From contig JAAWCR010000032.1 in assembly GCA_022793355.1 (NCBI GenBank), forward strand, positions 1 through 32,572: DNA of 32,572 bases, read 5' to 3'. This document shows positions 21,914-28,483 of the stretch, piece after piece. The notes below the pieces were generated by a model, which was given only the letters and a program-made list of their open reading frames with translations, made no database searches and was not told where the DNA came from. Numbering within the stretch: position 1 is the stretch's first letter; every line of letters starts with the position of its first letter. The translations under genes were made by a program, and so were the position numbers. This stretch comes from Lawsonibacter sp. (GTDB lineage: Bacteria > Bacillota > Clostridia > Oscillospirales > Oscillospiraceae).

Positions 21914-23839
21914 ATGGCCCAATATGACGCGCCCTCCCGCCGGGTTGGCGGACAAAAACAAAATAGCTTCTTTGGTGGGGCAGCCGTTTTAGCGGTGGGC
22001 ATCCTGGTGGTTAAGCTCATCGGGATGTTTTACAAAATTCCCTTGGTCAACATCATCGGGGACCAGGGAAGTACCGACTTTACCAACGCCTACAACATCT
22101 ATTCCGTTCTGCTCACCATCTCCACCGCCGGCCTGCCGGTGGCGGTATCCAAGCTGGTGAGCGAGGCCAACGCCCAGGGCCGGCGCAATCAGGTCCGCCG
22201 TACCTTCCAGCTGGCGCTGTGCATCTTTCTGGCCCTGGGGGCGGTCTCCTTCCTGGTTATGTTTTTCAGGGCCGACGCCCTGGCCGCCATGATGAACGAC
22301 ACCAAGGCCGCCCCCGGCATCAAGGCCATGGCTCCGGCGGTGATCTGCGTGGGCTGTTTGTCCGCCCTGCGGGGCTACAGCCAGGGGCATATGCGCATGA
22401 CGCCCACCTCGGTCTCTCAGATTATCGAGGCGCTTTGCAAGCTGGTGATCGGCCTGTCCCTGGCCTATGCGCTCACCAAGGCGGGCCAGCCTCCGGAGGT
22501 TGCTGCCGCCGGCGCCATTACCGGTGTGACAGTGGGCACTGTGGTGGCCCTGGCCTATATGGTGCTCAACTTTGCCTTTAGCCGGGCCAAGGAGCCTCGG
22601 CTGGCCCAAGACGTGCCCGACGGGGCGGGGACCATTATCCGGGATATTCTGCGCATCGCCATCCCAGTCACCTTGGGATCCTCCATGGTGGGCATTGTAA
22701 CTGTGGTGGACGCCGGCCTGGTTCAGGGTCAGCTCCAGCGGGTGCTGCTGGAAAAGCCGGAGTGCTGGACGTTGTATGCCCTGTATGTGGACTTCACCCC
22801 CCTGGAGAGCGCTATTGCCGCCTGGAAGGAAACCCTGGCGGCGGGGGCCGCCGCCACCATGTCCGCCCTTAGCGCCCAGGTGGAGGCGGAGCTGAAGGCG
22901 GGGACGGCGGAGTCGGCGGCGCTGACCCTCCACACTACGCTGGAATCCGTCAGCCGCACCTTGTATGGCAACTACAGCGGGGCGCTTACCATCTACAATC
23001 TGCCCAACGCCCTGATGGCGGCTATTACCGCCTCGGTGATTCCCGCCGTCTCTGGGGCGCTGACCCGCCGGGACCGGCGGGGAGCCTCACGAATCTCCAG
23101 CGCGGCCCTGCGGGTTACCGCCCTGCTGGCCTGCCCCATGGGCGTGGGCCTGTTTGTCATGGGCACCCCCATCATGCAGATGCTCTATCCCAGCCTGGAG
23201 AAGGAGATCGCCGGTCCGCTGCTGTCAGTGCTGGGCCTGGCCAATATCCTGGTGTGTCTGGTGCTGGTGGCCAACTCCATTCTCCAGGCCCACGGCTTTG
23301 TTACCCTGCCCGTCCTGGTGATGATTTTAGGGGGCGGGCTGAAAATTATGGCCAACTATATCGTGGTGGCTATGCCGGCCGTGGGCATCTACGGGGCTCC
23401 TGTGGGCAATTTGCCCTGCTTCGGGCTGTGCCTGCTGCTGGACCTGTTTATCATTGCCCGGGTTATCCCCCGCCGGCCCCGGTATCTGGAGATATTTCTC
23501 AAGCCCGTACTGGCCTCCCTGCTGATGGGGCTGTCGGCCTGGGCGGTGTATGGCCTGAGCTCCAAGCTGTTTTTTGCCCTGGGCAAGAAGAGCCTGGAAG
23601 CGGCGGCGGCAGGTGGCGGCGTGCCCGGCGGCCTGGGCGCACGGCTGTGTATCATCAGTCAGGAGGCCGGACAGGTGCTGGACTTGAGCCGGGCAGGCTG
23701 CGCCATTGCCACACTGGGGGCGATTGGTATTGCGATGGCAGTCTATTTTGTGTTGCTGATTGCCCTGCGGGCCATTTCCCGGGAGGATCTGTCCCTGATG
23801 CCGAAAGGGGATAAAATTGCCCGGCTGCTGGGGCTTTGA
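21914..23839 (+). CDS. SpoVB/YabM-family MOP flippase with inserted loops
   Basis: 641-aa polytopic membrane protein of the MATE/MOP (SpoVB, MurJ-like) group, which flips lipid-linked polysaccharide or peptidoglycan precursors. Family features include AVLAVGILVVKLIGMFYKIPL near the N-terminus (residues 25-44, shown split: KLIGMFYKIPL), TAGLPVAVSKLVSE, LRGYSQGHMRMTPTSVSQIIEAL and NLPNALMAAITASVIPAVS. It is over 100 residues longer than B. subtilis SpoVB. The extra length sits in two loops: about 272-345 (Ala/Glu-rich, helical) and about 570-620 (Gly/Ala-rich). ATG at 21914 follows AGGAGG. With mazG, hup and rqcP downstream the layout matches Bacillus yabM-yabN-yabO, so YabM is the closest positional counterpart. 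Confidence 0.88.
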   Translation: MAQYDAPSRRVGGQKQNSFFGGAAVLAVGILVVKLIGMFYKIPLVNIIGDQGSTDFTNAYNIYSVLLTISTAGLPVAVSKLVSEANAQGRRNQVRRTFQLALCIFLALGAVSFLVMFFRADALAAMMNDTKAAPGIKAMAPAVICVGCLSALRGYSQGHMRMTPTSVSQIIEALCKLVIGLSLAYALTKAGQPPEVAAAGAITGVTVGTVVALAYMVLNFAFSRAKEPRLAQDVPDGAGTIIRDILRIAIPVTLGSSMVGIVTVVDAGLVQGQLQRVLLEKPECWTLYALYVDFTPLESAIAAWKETLAAGAAATMSALSAQVEAELKAGTAESAALTLHTTLESVSRTLYGNYSGALTIYNLPNALMAAITASVIPAVSGALTRRDRRGASRISSAALRVTALLACPMGVGLFVMGTPIMQMLYPSLEKEIAGPLLSVLGLANILVCLVLVANSILQAHGFVTLPVLVMILGGGLKIMANYIVVAMPAVGIYGAPVGNLPCFGLCLLLDLFIIARVIPRRPRYLEIFLKPVLASLLMGLSAWAVYGLSSKLFFALGKKSLEAAAAGGGVPGGLGARLCIISQEAGQVLDLSRAGCAIATLGAIGIAMAVYFVLLIALRAISREDLSLMPKGDKIARLLGL

Positions 23840-23935
23840 GAGGGAATGAATTTACAAAATATGGAAATGTTAATAAACGTTTTTTTATTTTCTTGGGGAA
23901 ATGTAGAAAAAAAGACTTGATAAGGGAGCGAAGTT

Positions 23936-24733
23936 GTGGTAAGTTTTAAGATAGCGAAACGATATAAAATGGGCGACCTTTTGGAAATTATGGAGCTGCT
24001 TCGCTCCCCGGAGGGCTGTCCCTGGGACAGGGCGCAGACCCATCAGTCCATCCGCTCCAACATGCTGGAGGAGGCTTACGAGGCGGCCGACGCCATTGAC
24101 CGTATGGACCTGGACAACCTGAAGGAGGAACTGGGCGACGTGCTGCTTCAGGTGGTGTTCCATGCGTCCATGGCCCAGGAGGCGGGGCGGTTCACCTTTG
24201 ACGACGTGGTGGACGGGGTGTGCCAAAAGCTGGTGTACCGCCACCCCCACGTCTTTGGAACGGCGGACGCTAAGGACCCGGAGGGAGCTCTGTCCGCCTG
24301 GGACGCCCAGAAGCGGCAGGAGAAGGGCCAGCGCACCATCGCCGATTCCCTGGAGGGCGTGGCCCGGGCCCTGCCCGCGCTGACAAGGGCGGCCAAGCTC
24401 CAGGGAAAGGCGGCCAAGGCGGGCTTCGACTGGAAGGACCCCGCTCCTGCAATGGACAAGCTGTCTGAGGAGCTGGAAGAACTGAAAGCCGCCGTCCGGG
24501 AAAACTCCAATGTGGAGGAGGAGCTGGGCGATCTGCTCTTTGCCGCCGTCAAGGCTGGCCGCTTTGCGGGCGTGGATGGGGAGGCGGCGCTCCAGGGCGC
24601 CTGCGAGAAGTTTATCCGCCGGTTCCGGCGGGTGGAGGAGTTGGCTCCAGGCCCGCTGAGCGCTCTGGAGATTCCGGAGCTGGAGGAGTTGTGGAGGCGG
24701 GCCAAGGCGGCGGAACGGAAAAAAGAGGCTTAA
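23936..24733 (+). CDS. mazG: Nucleoside triphosphate pyrophosphohydrolase MazG
   Basis: Hydrolyses (d)NTPs, often aberrant ones, to the monophosphate and PPi. The 265-aa protein has two MazG repeats. The first carries SPEGCPWDRAQTHQSIR and the metal motif EEAYEAADAI...EELGDVLLQVVFH; the second carries EELEELKAAV...EEELGDLLFAAV. Length is that of the two-domain E. coli enzyme; the extra N-terminal methylase-like domain of B. subtilis YabN is absent. Start is GTG at 23936 with AAGGGAG 7 bp upstream; the next ATG (23969) has no site. It lies 96 bp after the flippase and 149 bp before hup. Confidence 0.94.
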   Translation: MVSFKIAKRYKMGDLLEIMELLRSPEGCPWDRAQTHQSIRSNMLEEAYEAADAIDRMDLDNLKEELGDVLLQVVFHASMAQEAGRFTFDDVVDGVCQKLVYRHPHVFGTADAKDPEGALSAWDAQKRQEKGQRTIADSLEGVARALPALTRAAKLQGKAAKAGFDWKDPAPAMDKLSEELEELKAAVRENSNVEEELGDLLFAAVKAGRFAGVDGEAALQGACEKFIRRFRRVEELAPGPLSALEIPELEELWRRAKAAERKKEA

Positions 24734-24882
24734 TGCCTGGAATGGGTTTGTATTTGCAGAATGAATAAATGATCTGGAAGATATTGTTTTGCGACTGTAA
24801 GTACGGATTTCCGGAGGGCTTAGGTATATACCAGGCGGCTTATTCCACAGGGCTGCCGAGTAATTTTACAGGAGGAGAAAAT

Positions 24883-25158
24883 ATGAACAAGACTGAGTTG
24901 ATTGCGGAAGTAGCCGAGAAGGCTGAGCTGTCTAAAAAGGACGCCGAATCTGCCATTACTGCGGCCATCGACGTGATTACTGAGGCGCTTCGCAAGGGCG
25001 AGAAGGTCCAGCTGGTGGGCTTTGGCTCGTTCGAAGTCAAGACCCGGGCAGAGCGCATGGGCCGCAACCCTCAGACCAAGGAGCCCATTCCCATCCCGGC
25101 CTCCAAGGCGCCGGTATTCAAGGCCGGCAAGGCCCTGAAGGACGCGGTTGCCCGCTGA
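24883..25158 (+). CDS. hup: HU-family nucleoid protein
   Basis: Small DNA-binding protein that bends and compacts DNA. The 91-aa sequence has the whole HU fold: NKTELIAEVAEKAELSKKDA at the N-terminus, the GFGSFEVKTRAERMGRNPQT segment leading into the DNA-binding arm, and KAPVFKAGKALKDAV at the end. The arm carries PIPIPASKAP where many HU proteins have ITIPAS. The ATG at 24883 follows GGAGGAG; the open frame reaches further upstream, but nothing there is HU-like. A strong terminator follows, so it is separately controlled from rqcP despite its place between mazG and rqcP. Confidence 0.97.
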   Translation: MNKTELIAEVAEKAELSKKDAESAITAAIDVITEALRKGEKVQLVGFGSFEVKTRAERMGRNPQTKEPIPIPASKAPVFKAGKALKDAVAR

Positions 25159-25176
25159 CCCAATTCGATATGCTGA

Positions 25177-25205
25177 GGGGCGCCGCGCTGCGGCGCCCCT
25201 TTCTT
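25177..25205 (+). terminator. Terminator of hup
   Basis: Perfect 10-bp stem GGGGCGCCGC (25177-25186) / GCGGCGCCCC (25190-25199) with a 3-base loop, then TTTCTT, 18 bp past the hup stop. Confidence 0.9.
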
Positions 25206-25268
25206 ACCGGCAGATTTTAAAATATGCCGCCGCTCGCCCGCCGGGCGGGGGGCAGAAAGGATTAAGTT

Positions 25269-25511
25269 ATGCGACTGGACAAATGGCTGAAGGTTTCCCG
25301 GCTGATCAAGCGGCGCACCGTGGCCAACGAGGCCTGCGACAACGACCGGGTGAGCGTCAACGGCCGGACGGTAAAGGCCAGCTACGACGTGAAGGTCGGC
25401 GACAAGCTGGAGCTGAAATTCGGCCCCAACATCGTGAAGGTGGAGGTGCTTGTGGTGGCCGACAACGTGGGCAAGGCGGACGCCGCCGCCATGTACCGGG
25501 AAATTTTATGA
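25269..25511 (+). CDS. rqcP: S4-domain ribosome quality-control factor RqcP
   Basis: 80-aa S4 RNA-binding protein. RqcP (B. subtilis YabO) binds stalled 50S subunits with RqcH and helps add C-terminal alanine tails. The S4 fold is clear: MRLDKWLKVSRLIKRRTVAN, the VSVNGRTVKASYDVKVGD turn and KVEVLVV at the end. Length fits RqcP and is far shorter than RluB- or tyrosyl-tRNA synthetase-type S4 proteins. ATG at 25269 follows AAAGGA. Its neighbour mazG is the same as in Bacillus (yabN-yabO), which supports the call. The stop overlaps the start of the ApbE gene (ATGA, 25508). Confidence 0.93.
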   Translation: MRLDKWLKVSRLIKRRTVANEACDNDRVSVNGRTVKASYDVKVGDKLELKFGPNIVKVEVLVVADNVGKADAAAMYREIL

Positions 25512-26542
25512 GAAAGCGGCTGCTTTGCGTCCTGCTGGCGGCGCTGTGTCTGCTGGCCGCCTGCCAAAAGGCTCCGAAGCTGGTAGAGTTTTCCACCTTC
25601 GCCATGAATACGTTCATGAGCTTTACTTTTTACGGCGAGGGTGAAACGGAGAACCAGCGTGTGCAGGATCAGATGAATGTGACCCTGAGAAGGCTGGATA
25701 GCCTGTTTTCTGTAAACAATGAATGCGGCGATGTGAATCAAATCAACCGCTCGGAAGGTCAGAGGGTGGAGGTGGACGCGCCTACGGCCGAGCTGCTGTC
25801 CCGGTCCCTGGAGCTGTGTGAGCTGACTGGTGGGGCGCTGGACATCACCGCCTACCCGGCGGTGAAAGCCTGGGGATTTACCCAGGAGGAGCACCGTGTT
25901 CCCTCCCCGGAAGAGCTGGCGGAGCTGGCCGGGAAGATTGATTACACCGCCGTAGGGCTGGAGGGGGAATGGGTTACCCTCCCCGCGGGGATGGAACTGG
26001 ATTTGGGGGCGGTAGCGAAAGGGTACGCCGGGGATCAGCTGGACCGGATTGTGCGGGACGCCGGAATTTCCTCCGCTCTGCTGAACCTGGGCCAGAGCAC
26101 CATTGTGGCAGTGGGGACCAAGCCCGACGGAACGCCCTGGCGGATTGGGGTGACGGACCCGGCCCAGACGGCGGGCTATTTCGCTATTGTGGAGCTTCGG
26201 GATATGGCTATGGGCACCTCAGGGGGTTATCAGCGATATTTTGAGCAGGACGGGGTCACCTATTGGCATATTCTGAACCCCAAAACCGCCGCCCCCGCCC
26301 ACTCGGGCGTGGCCTCGGTGACGGTGGTGGCTCCCTCTGCCCTCGTCTGCGACGGGCTGTCCACCGCTCTGTTTGTCATGGGGCTGGAGGAAGGGACCCA
26401 ATTTTGGCGTGACCACCGGGAGCTGGAATTTGAGGCCATTTTCGTGACCGAGGCCGGGGCAATCTATCACACCGCCGGGTTGACCGACCGCTTCTTCCTG
26501 GCGGAGGGGTACGAGGACCGGGAGGTGACCGTGCTGGAATGA
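25508..26542 (+). CDS. apbE: ApbE-family FAD:protein FMN transferase lipoprotein
   Basis: Attaches FMN covalently to Thr/Ser of extracytoplasmic redox proteins such as Rnf/Nqr subunits, using FAD. The 344-aa protein has a lipoprotein signal (MRKRLL...LLAAC, lipid Cys19), then FSTFAMNTFMSFTFYG, the DLGAVAKGYAGDQ block, SSALLNLGQSTIVAVG and MGTSGGYQRYF followed by HILNPKTAAPA. The last block usually reads HIIDPRTG; here N replaces D and A replaces G, a mild deviation near the metal site. The start overlaps the rqcP stop by 4 bp, and its own stop overlaps the NusG-II gene in the same way. Confidence 0.93.
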   Translation: MRKRLLCVLLAALCLLAACQKAPKLVEFSTFAMNTFMSFTFYGEGETENQRVQDQMNVTLRRLDSLFSVNNECGDVNQINRSEGQRVEVDAPTAELLSRSLELCELTGGALDITAYPAVKAWGFTQEEHRVPSPEELAELAGKIDYTAVGLEGEWVTLPAGMELDLGAVAKGYAGDQLDRIVRDAGISSALLNLGQSTIVAVGTKPDGTPWRIGVTDPAQTAGYFAIVELRDMAMGTSGGYQRYFEQDGVTYWHILNPKTAAPAHSGVASVTVVAPSALVCDGLSTALFVMGLEEGTQFWRDHRELEFEAIFVTEAGAIYHTAGLTDRFFLAEGYEDREVTVLE

Positions 26543-26907
26543 GGACGAAGGCAATCCTGCTGCTCCTCCTGGCTGCGGTGGCCGCCTCAGCGGTCTGCCT
26601 TTTATGGTTCCGTCCAGAAACGGAGCACCCCGTGGCCCGTATCACCCGGGACGGCATTTTGCTGGAGGAGATCGATTTAAGCCGGGTAGATGAGCCCTAC
26701 TCCATCGCCCTGGAGGACGGAAGTGGGCTCAACACCGTTTTGGTGGAGCCGGGTCGCATCCGTATTTCGGAGGCCGACTGCCCCGACCAGATCTGCGTCA
26801 ATCAGGGATACATCTCGGATAGTACCGTGCCCATCGTCTGCCTGCCCCACAGGCTCATGGTTGAAATTGTGGGGGCAAGGAGTGAGCTGGATGGCGGGGC
26901 CGGTTAA
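26539..26907 (+). CDS. NusG domain II-containing membrane protein
   Basis: 122-aa protein with one N-terminal transmembrane or signal segment (ILLLLLAAVAASAVCLLWF) and an outside domain of the NusG_II type. Visible is the Cys pattern C81-P-D-Q-I-C86-V-N-Q-G and IVC101LPH, characteristic of this small family. It is not the elongation factor NusG. Start overlaps the apbE stop (ATGA at 26539), so the two are coupled. The family is often found beside ApbE or Gx-transporter genes near flavin/redox loci; its own function is not established, but an extracytoplasmic thiol/redox or metal role would fit the conserved Cys. Confidence 0.88.
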   Translation: MRTKAILLLLLAAVAASAVCLLWFRPETEHPVARITRDGILLEEIDLSRVDEPYSIALEDGSGLNTVLVEPGRIRISEADCPDQICVNQGYISDSTVPIVCLPHRLMVEIVGARSELDGGAG

Positions 26908-27403
26908 AGGGGCGGGGCGGGTCACCCGGCTGGCCTTGCTTACTGCCATCGCCCTGACGATTTTTATGGTGGAGGCCCAGCTCCCGGCCCTCACCGCGAT
27001 TCCCGGCGTCAAGCTGGGTCTGGCGAATATCGTTACGGTATACGCGGTATTCGTTCTGGGGCCGGGGGATGCCCTGCTGGTGCTGTCCGGCCGGGTGTTT
27101 CTGGGGGCAGTGTTTTCTGGGCAGATGATGACCTTGCTCTACAGCGCCGCTGGGGGGCTGCTGAGCTGGTGCGCCCTGTGCGGGCTGAAAAAACTGCTCA
27201 CCAGGGAGCAAATATGGTTGGCCAGCCCAGTGGCCGCCGTGTGCCACAACCTGGGTCAGCTCCTGGCCGCCGCCGCCGTCATGCGTACCTGGGCGGTGAT
27301 GGCTTACCTCCCCTATCTGGTGATTGCCGCCGTCGCGGCCGGGCTGTTTACCGGAATTGCCGCCCAGGCTCTGCTGAAACGGCTGAACAAAATACAAAAA
27401 TAG
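26891..27403 (+). CDS. Gx transporter family / 'heptaprenyl diphosphate synthase component I' membrane protein
   Basis: 170-aa polytopic protein with about five hydrophobic segments. The marker is the N-terminal block ALTIFMVEAQLPALTAIPGV followed by KLGLANIVTVYAVFVLGP, then SGRVFLGAVFSGQ, typical of Pfam Hpre_diP_synt_I proteins, which resemble ECF-type substrate-binding (S) components. Despite the old name, a transport role is as likely as a prenyl one. ATG at 26891 follows AAGGAG and lies inside the NusG-II gene (17-bp overlap); the longer open frame upstream is in the wrong composition. Last gene of the rqcP-apbE-NusG-II unit, followed by a strong terminator. Confidence 0.85.
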   Translation: MAGPVKGAGRVTRLALLTAIALTIFMVEAQLPALTAIPGVKLGLANIVTVYAVFVLGPGDALLVLSGRVFLGAVFSGQMMTLLYSAAGGLLSWCALCGLKKLLTREQIWLASPVAAVCHNLGQLLAAAAVMRTWAVMAYLPYLVIAAVAAGLFTGIAAQALLKRLNKIQK

Positions 27404-27433
27404 CGGACCGCTGTGTGGGCGGTCCGCTGTTTT
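27395..27433. terminator. Bidirectional terminator between Gx-family gene and XRE regulator
   Basis: Perfect 9-bp stem GCGGACCGC (27403-27411) / GCGGTCCGC (27419-27427). Plus strand tail TGTTTTGTC; minus strand tail TATTTTTGTATTTTG. Both convergent genes end within 10 bp of the stem. Confidence 0.9.
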
Positions 27434-27434
27434 G

Positions 27435-28298
27435 TCATGCCTCAAACCTGGGGTCGGGCAGAGCGAGTGCGATGGATTTGGGAATAGGGGCCCTAGGGGC
27501 GGTATTCTCCTCCACCTGGATACCGGTAATGAAGAAATCGCCCGCCCGTTCGGTCTCCGCCGTGAGGGTAAAAACCGGGTCCGCTGTGCCGATGGTCCTG
27601 CCGGTCCCCTTTTCCCGGAGGGAGACAAGGACCTGCACTGACTCCCCGCCGTAGTCCGGAAGCGTCAGGCTGGCGGTCCCCTGGGAGACAGGGATGTTTT
27701 CCGTGCGGTGCCACTCCCGCTCTTCCTGAGAGATGGGGGTGCCGTCGGGGTGCTGTCCCCAGGGATTGCGGCCCTCAATATAGGCGGTCAGCCCGATGAC
27801 GGTCCAGTTTTTGAGCTCTTTGACAGGCTTTGCCGTGAAAGTCAGGGTCAGGTCCTGGTCTCCACGGGCCTGGGGAAAGCCCAGTTCAATTTCGCTGAGC
27901 TGGCACTCCGCCGTCTGGAAAATCTCCCGGTCTATGAGGACATATTCCTCCTCCAAAACTGTCCGGCGGTTCAGGGACAGGACCTGGGACCACAGTGCCC
28001 CCACCACGAGGGCCAAAACCAGTATGGCCGTTCCCATCCCGGCCAGAAGCAGCTTCATCCTATGGGAAGTTTTGGGGTTGGCGGCGGGAGCGGGGACGGG
28101 CTGTTCCACCCCCAGGAGCTGACCCACCGTGAGGCCGAAAAGTTTTGAAAGGGAAATGAGCTTGTCCAGCTCCGGGATGGTCTGGTCTCCCTCCCACTTG
28201 CTGATGGCCTGACGGGATACTCCCATCTTCTCTCCCAGCTCCTCCTGAGAGAGGCTTAGCCCTTTGCGGAGCTCCTGAATGCGCTGGCCCAATGTCAT
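27435..28298 (-). CDS. Membrane-anchored XRE-family regulator
   Basis: 287-aa protein with three parts: an N-terminal XRE/Cro helix-turn-helix (LSLSQEELGEKMGVSRQAIS, then KWEGDQTIPELDKL, residues 15-46), a linker, one transmembrane helix (about 82-104) and a 180-residue outside domain with beta-type sequence. This layout suggests a one-component transmembrane regulator that reads an envelope or external cue; the ectodomain is not one I recognise. The ATG at 28298 follows AAGGAGGTG, and the long open frame upstream is not conserved-looking. It is monocistronic with its own promoter. Targets are unknown; the germination operon starts divergently 185 bp away. Confidence 0.87.
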   Translation of the reverse strand: MTLGQRIQELRKGLSLSQEELGEKMGVSRQAISKWEGDQTIPELDKLISLSKLFGLTVGQLLGVEQPVPAPAANPKTSHRMKLLLAGMGTAILVLALVVGALWSQVLSLNRRTVLEEEYVLIDREIFQTAECQLSEIELGFPQARGDQDLTLTFTAKPVKELKNWTVIGLTAYIEGRNPWGQHPDGTPISQEEREWHRTENIPVSQGTASLTLPDYGGESVQVLVSLREKGTGRTIGTADPVFTLTAETERAGDFFITGIQVEENTAPRAPIPKSIALALPDPRFEA

Positions 28299-28328
28299 AG
28301 CGGGCACCTCCTTACTGTTTCTGCGCTC

Positions 28329-28357
28329 AGCATACCCGAACGGCGGGATTTTGACAA
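28329..28357 (-). promoter_or_regulatory. Promoter of the XRE regulator
   Basis: Minus strand: -35 TTGTCA (28357-28352), 17-bp spacer, -10 TATGCT (28334-28329). A TTGACAA lies about 20 bp further upstream in inverted orientation to TTGTCAA, and CGGCGG stretches pair across it, so a regulator site may overlap the -35. Confidence 0.65.
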
Positions 28358-28413
28358 CCATCCGCCGGGTTCTTTTTGTCAACGGCCGGTTGCATCCCTT
28401 GGGGCGCAAGGGG

Positions 28414-28442
28414 TTGAGAAAAATTTTTGCCGCACATATTTT
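28414..28442 (+). promoter_or_regulatory. Possible promoter of the germination operon
   Basis: TTGAGA (28414-28419), 17-bp spacer, TATTTT (28437-28442), 41 bp before the gerA-type start. The same bases include CATATTT, which partly fits a sigma-G -10, but no good sigma-G -35 is placed correctly. Germination genes are normally forespore-expressed, so which sigma factor reads this is open. Confidence 0.35.
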
Positions 28443-28483
28443 TTTCTCTTTTCGGCACACTAATGCCCAAAGGAGGCGGTTTC

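Noticed and set aside
23846..23920. 24-codon open frame between the flippase and mazG genes
   Set aside because: GAGAGGG abuts the ATG with almost no spacing and the sequence is just AT-rich intergenic DNA.
28392..28441. Sigma-G promoter for the germination operon
   Set aside because: CATATTT is a fair -10, but no matching -35 lies at the right distance; only a weak sigma-A-like pair is listed.
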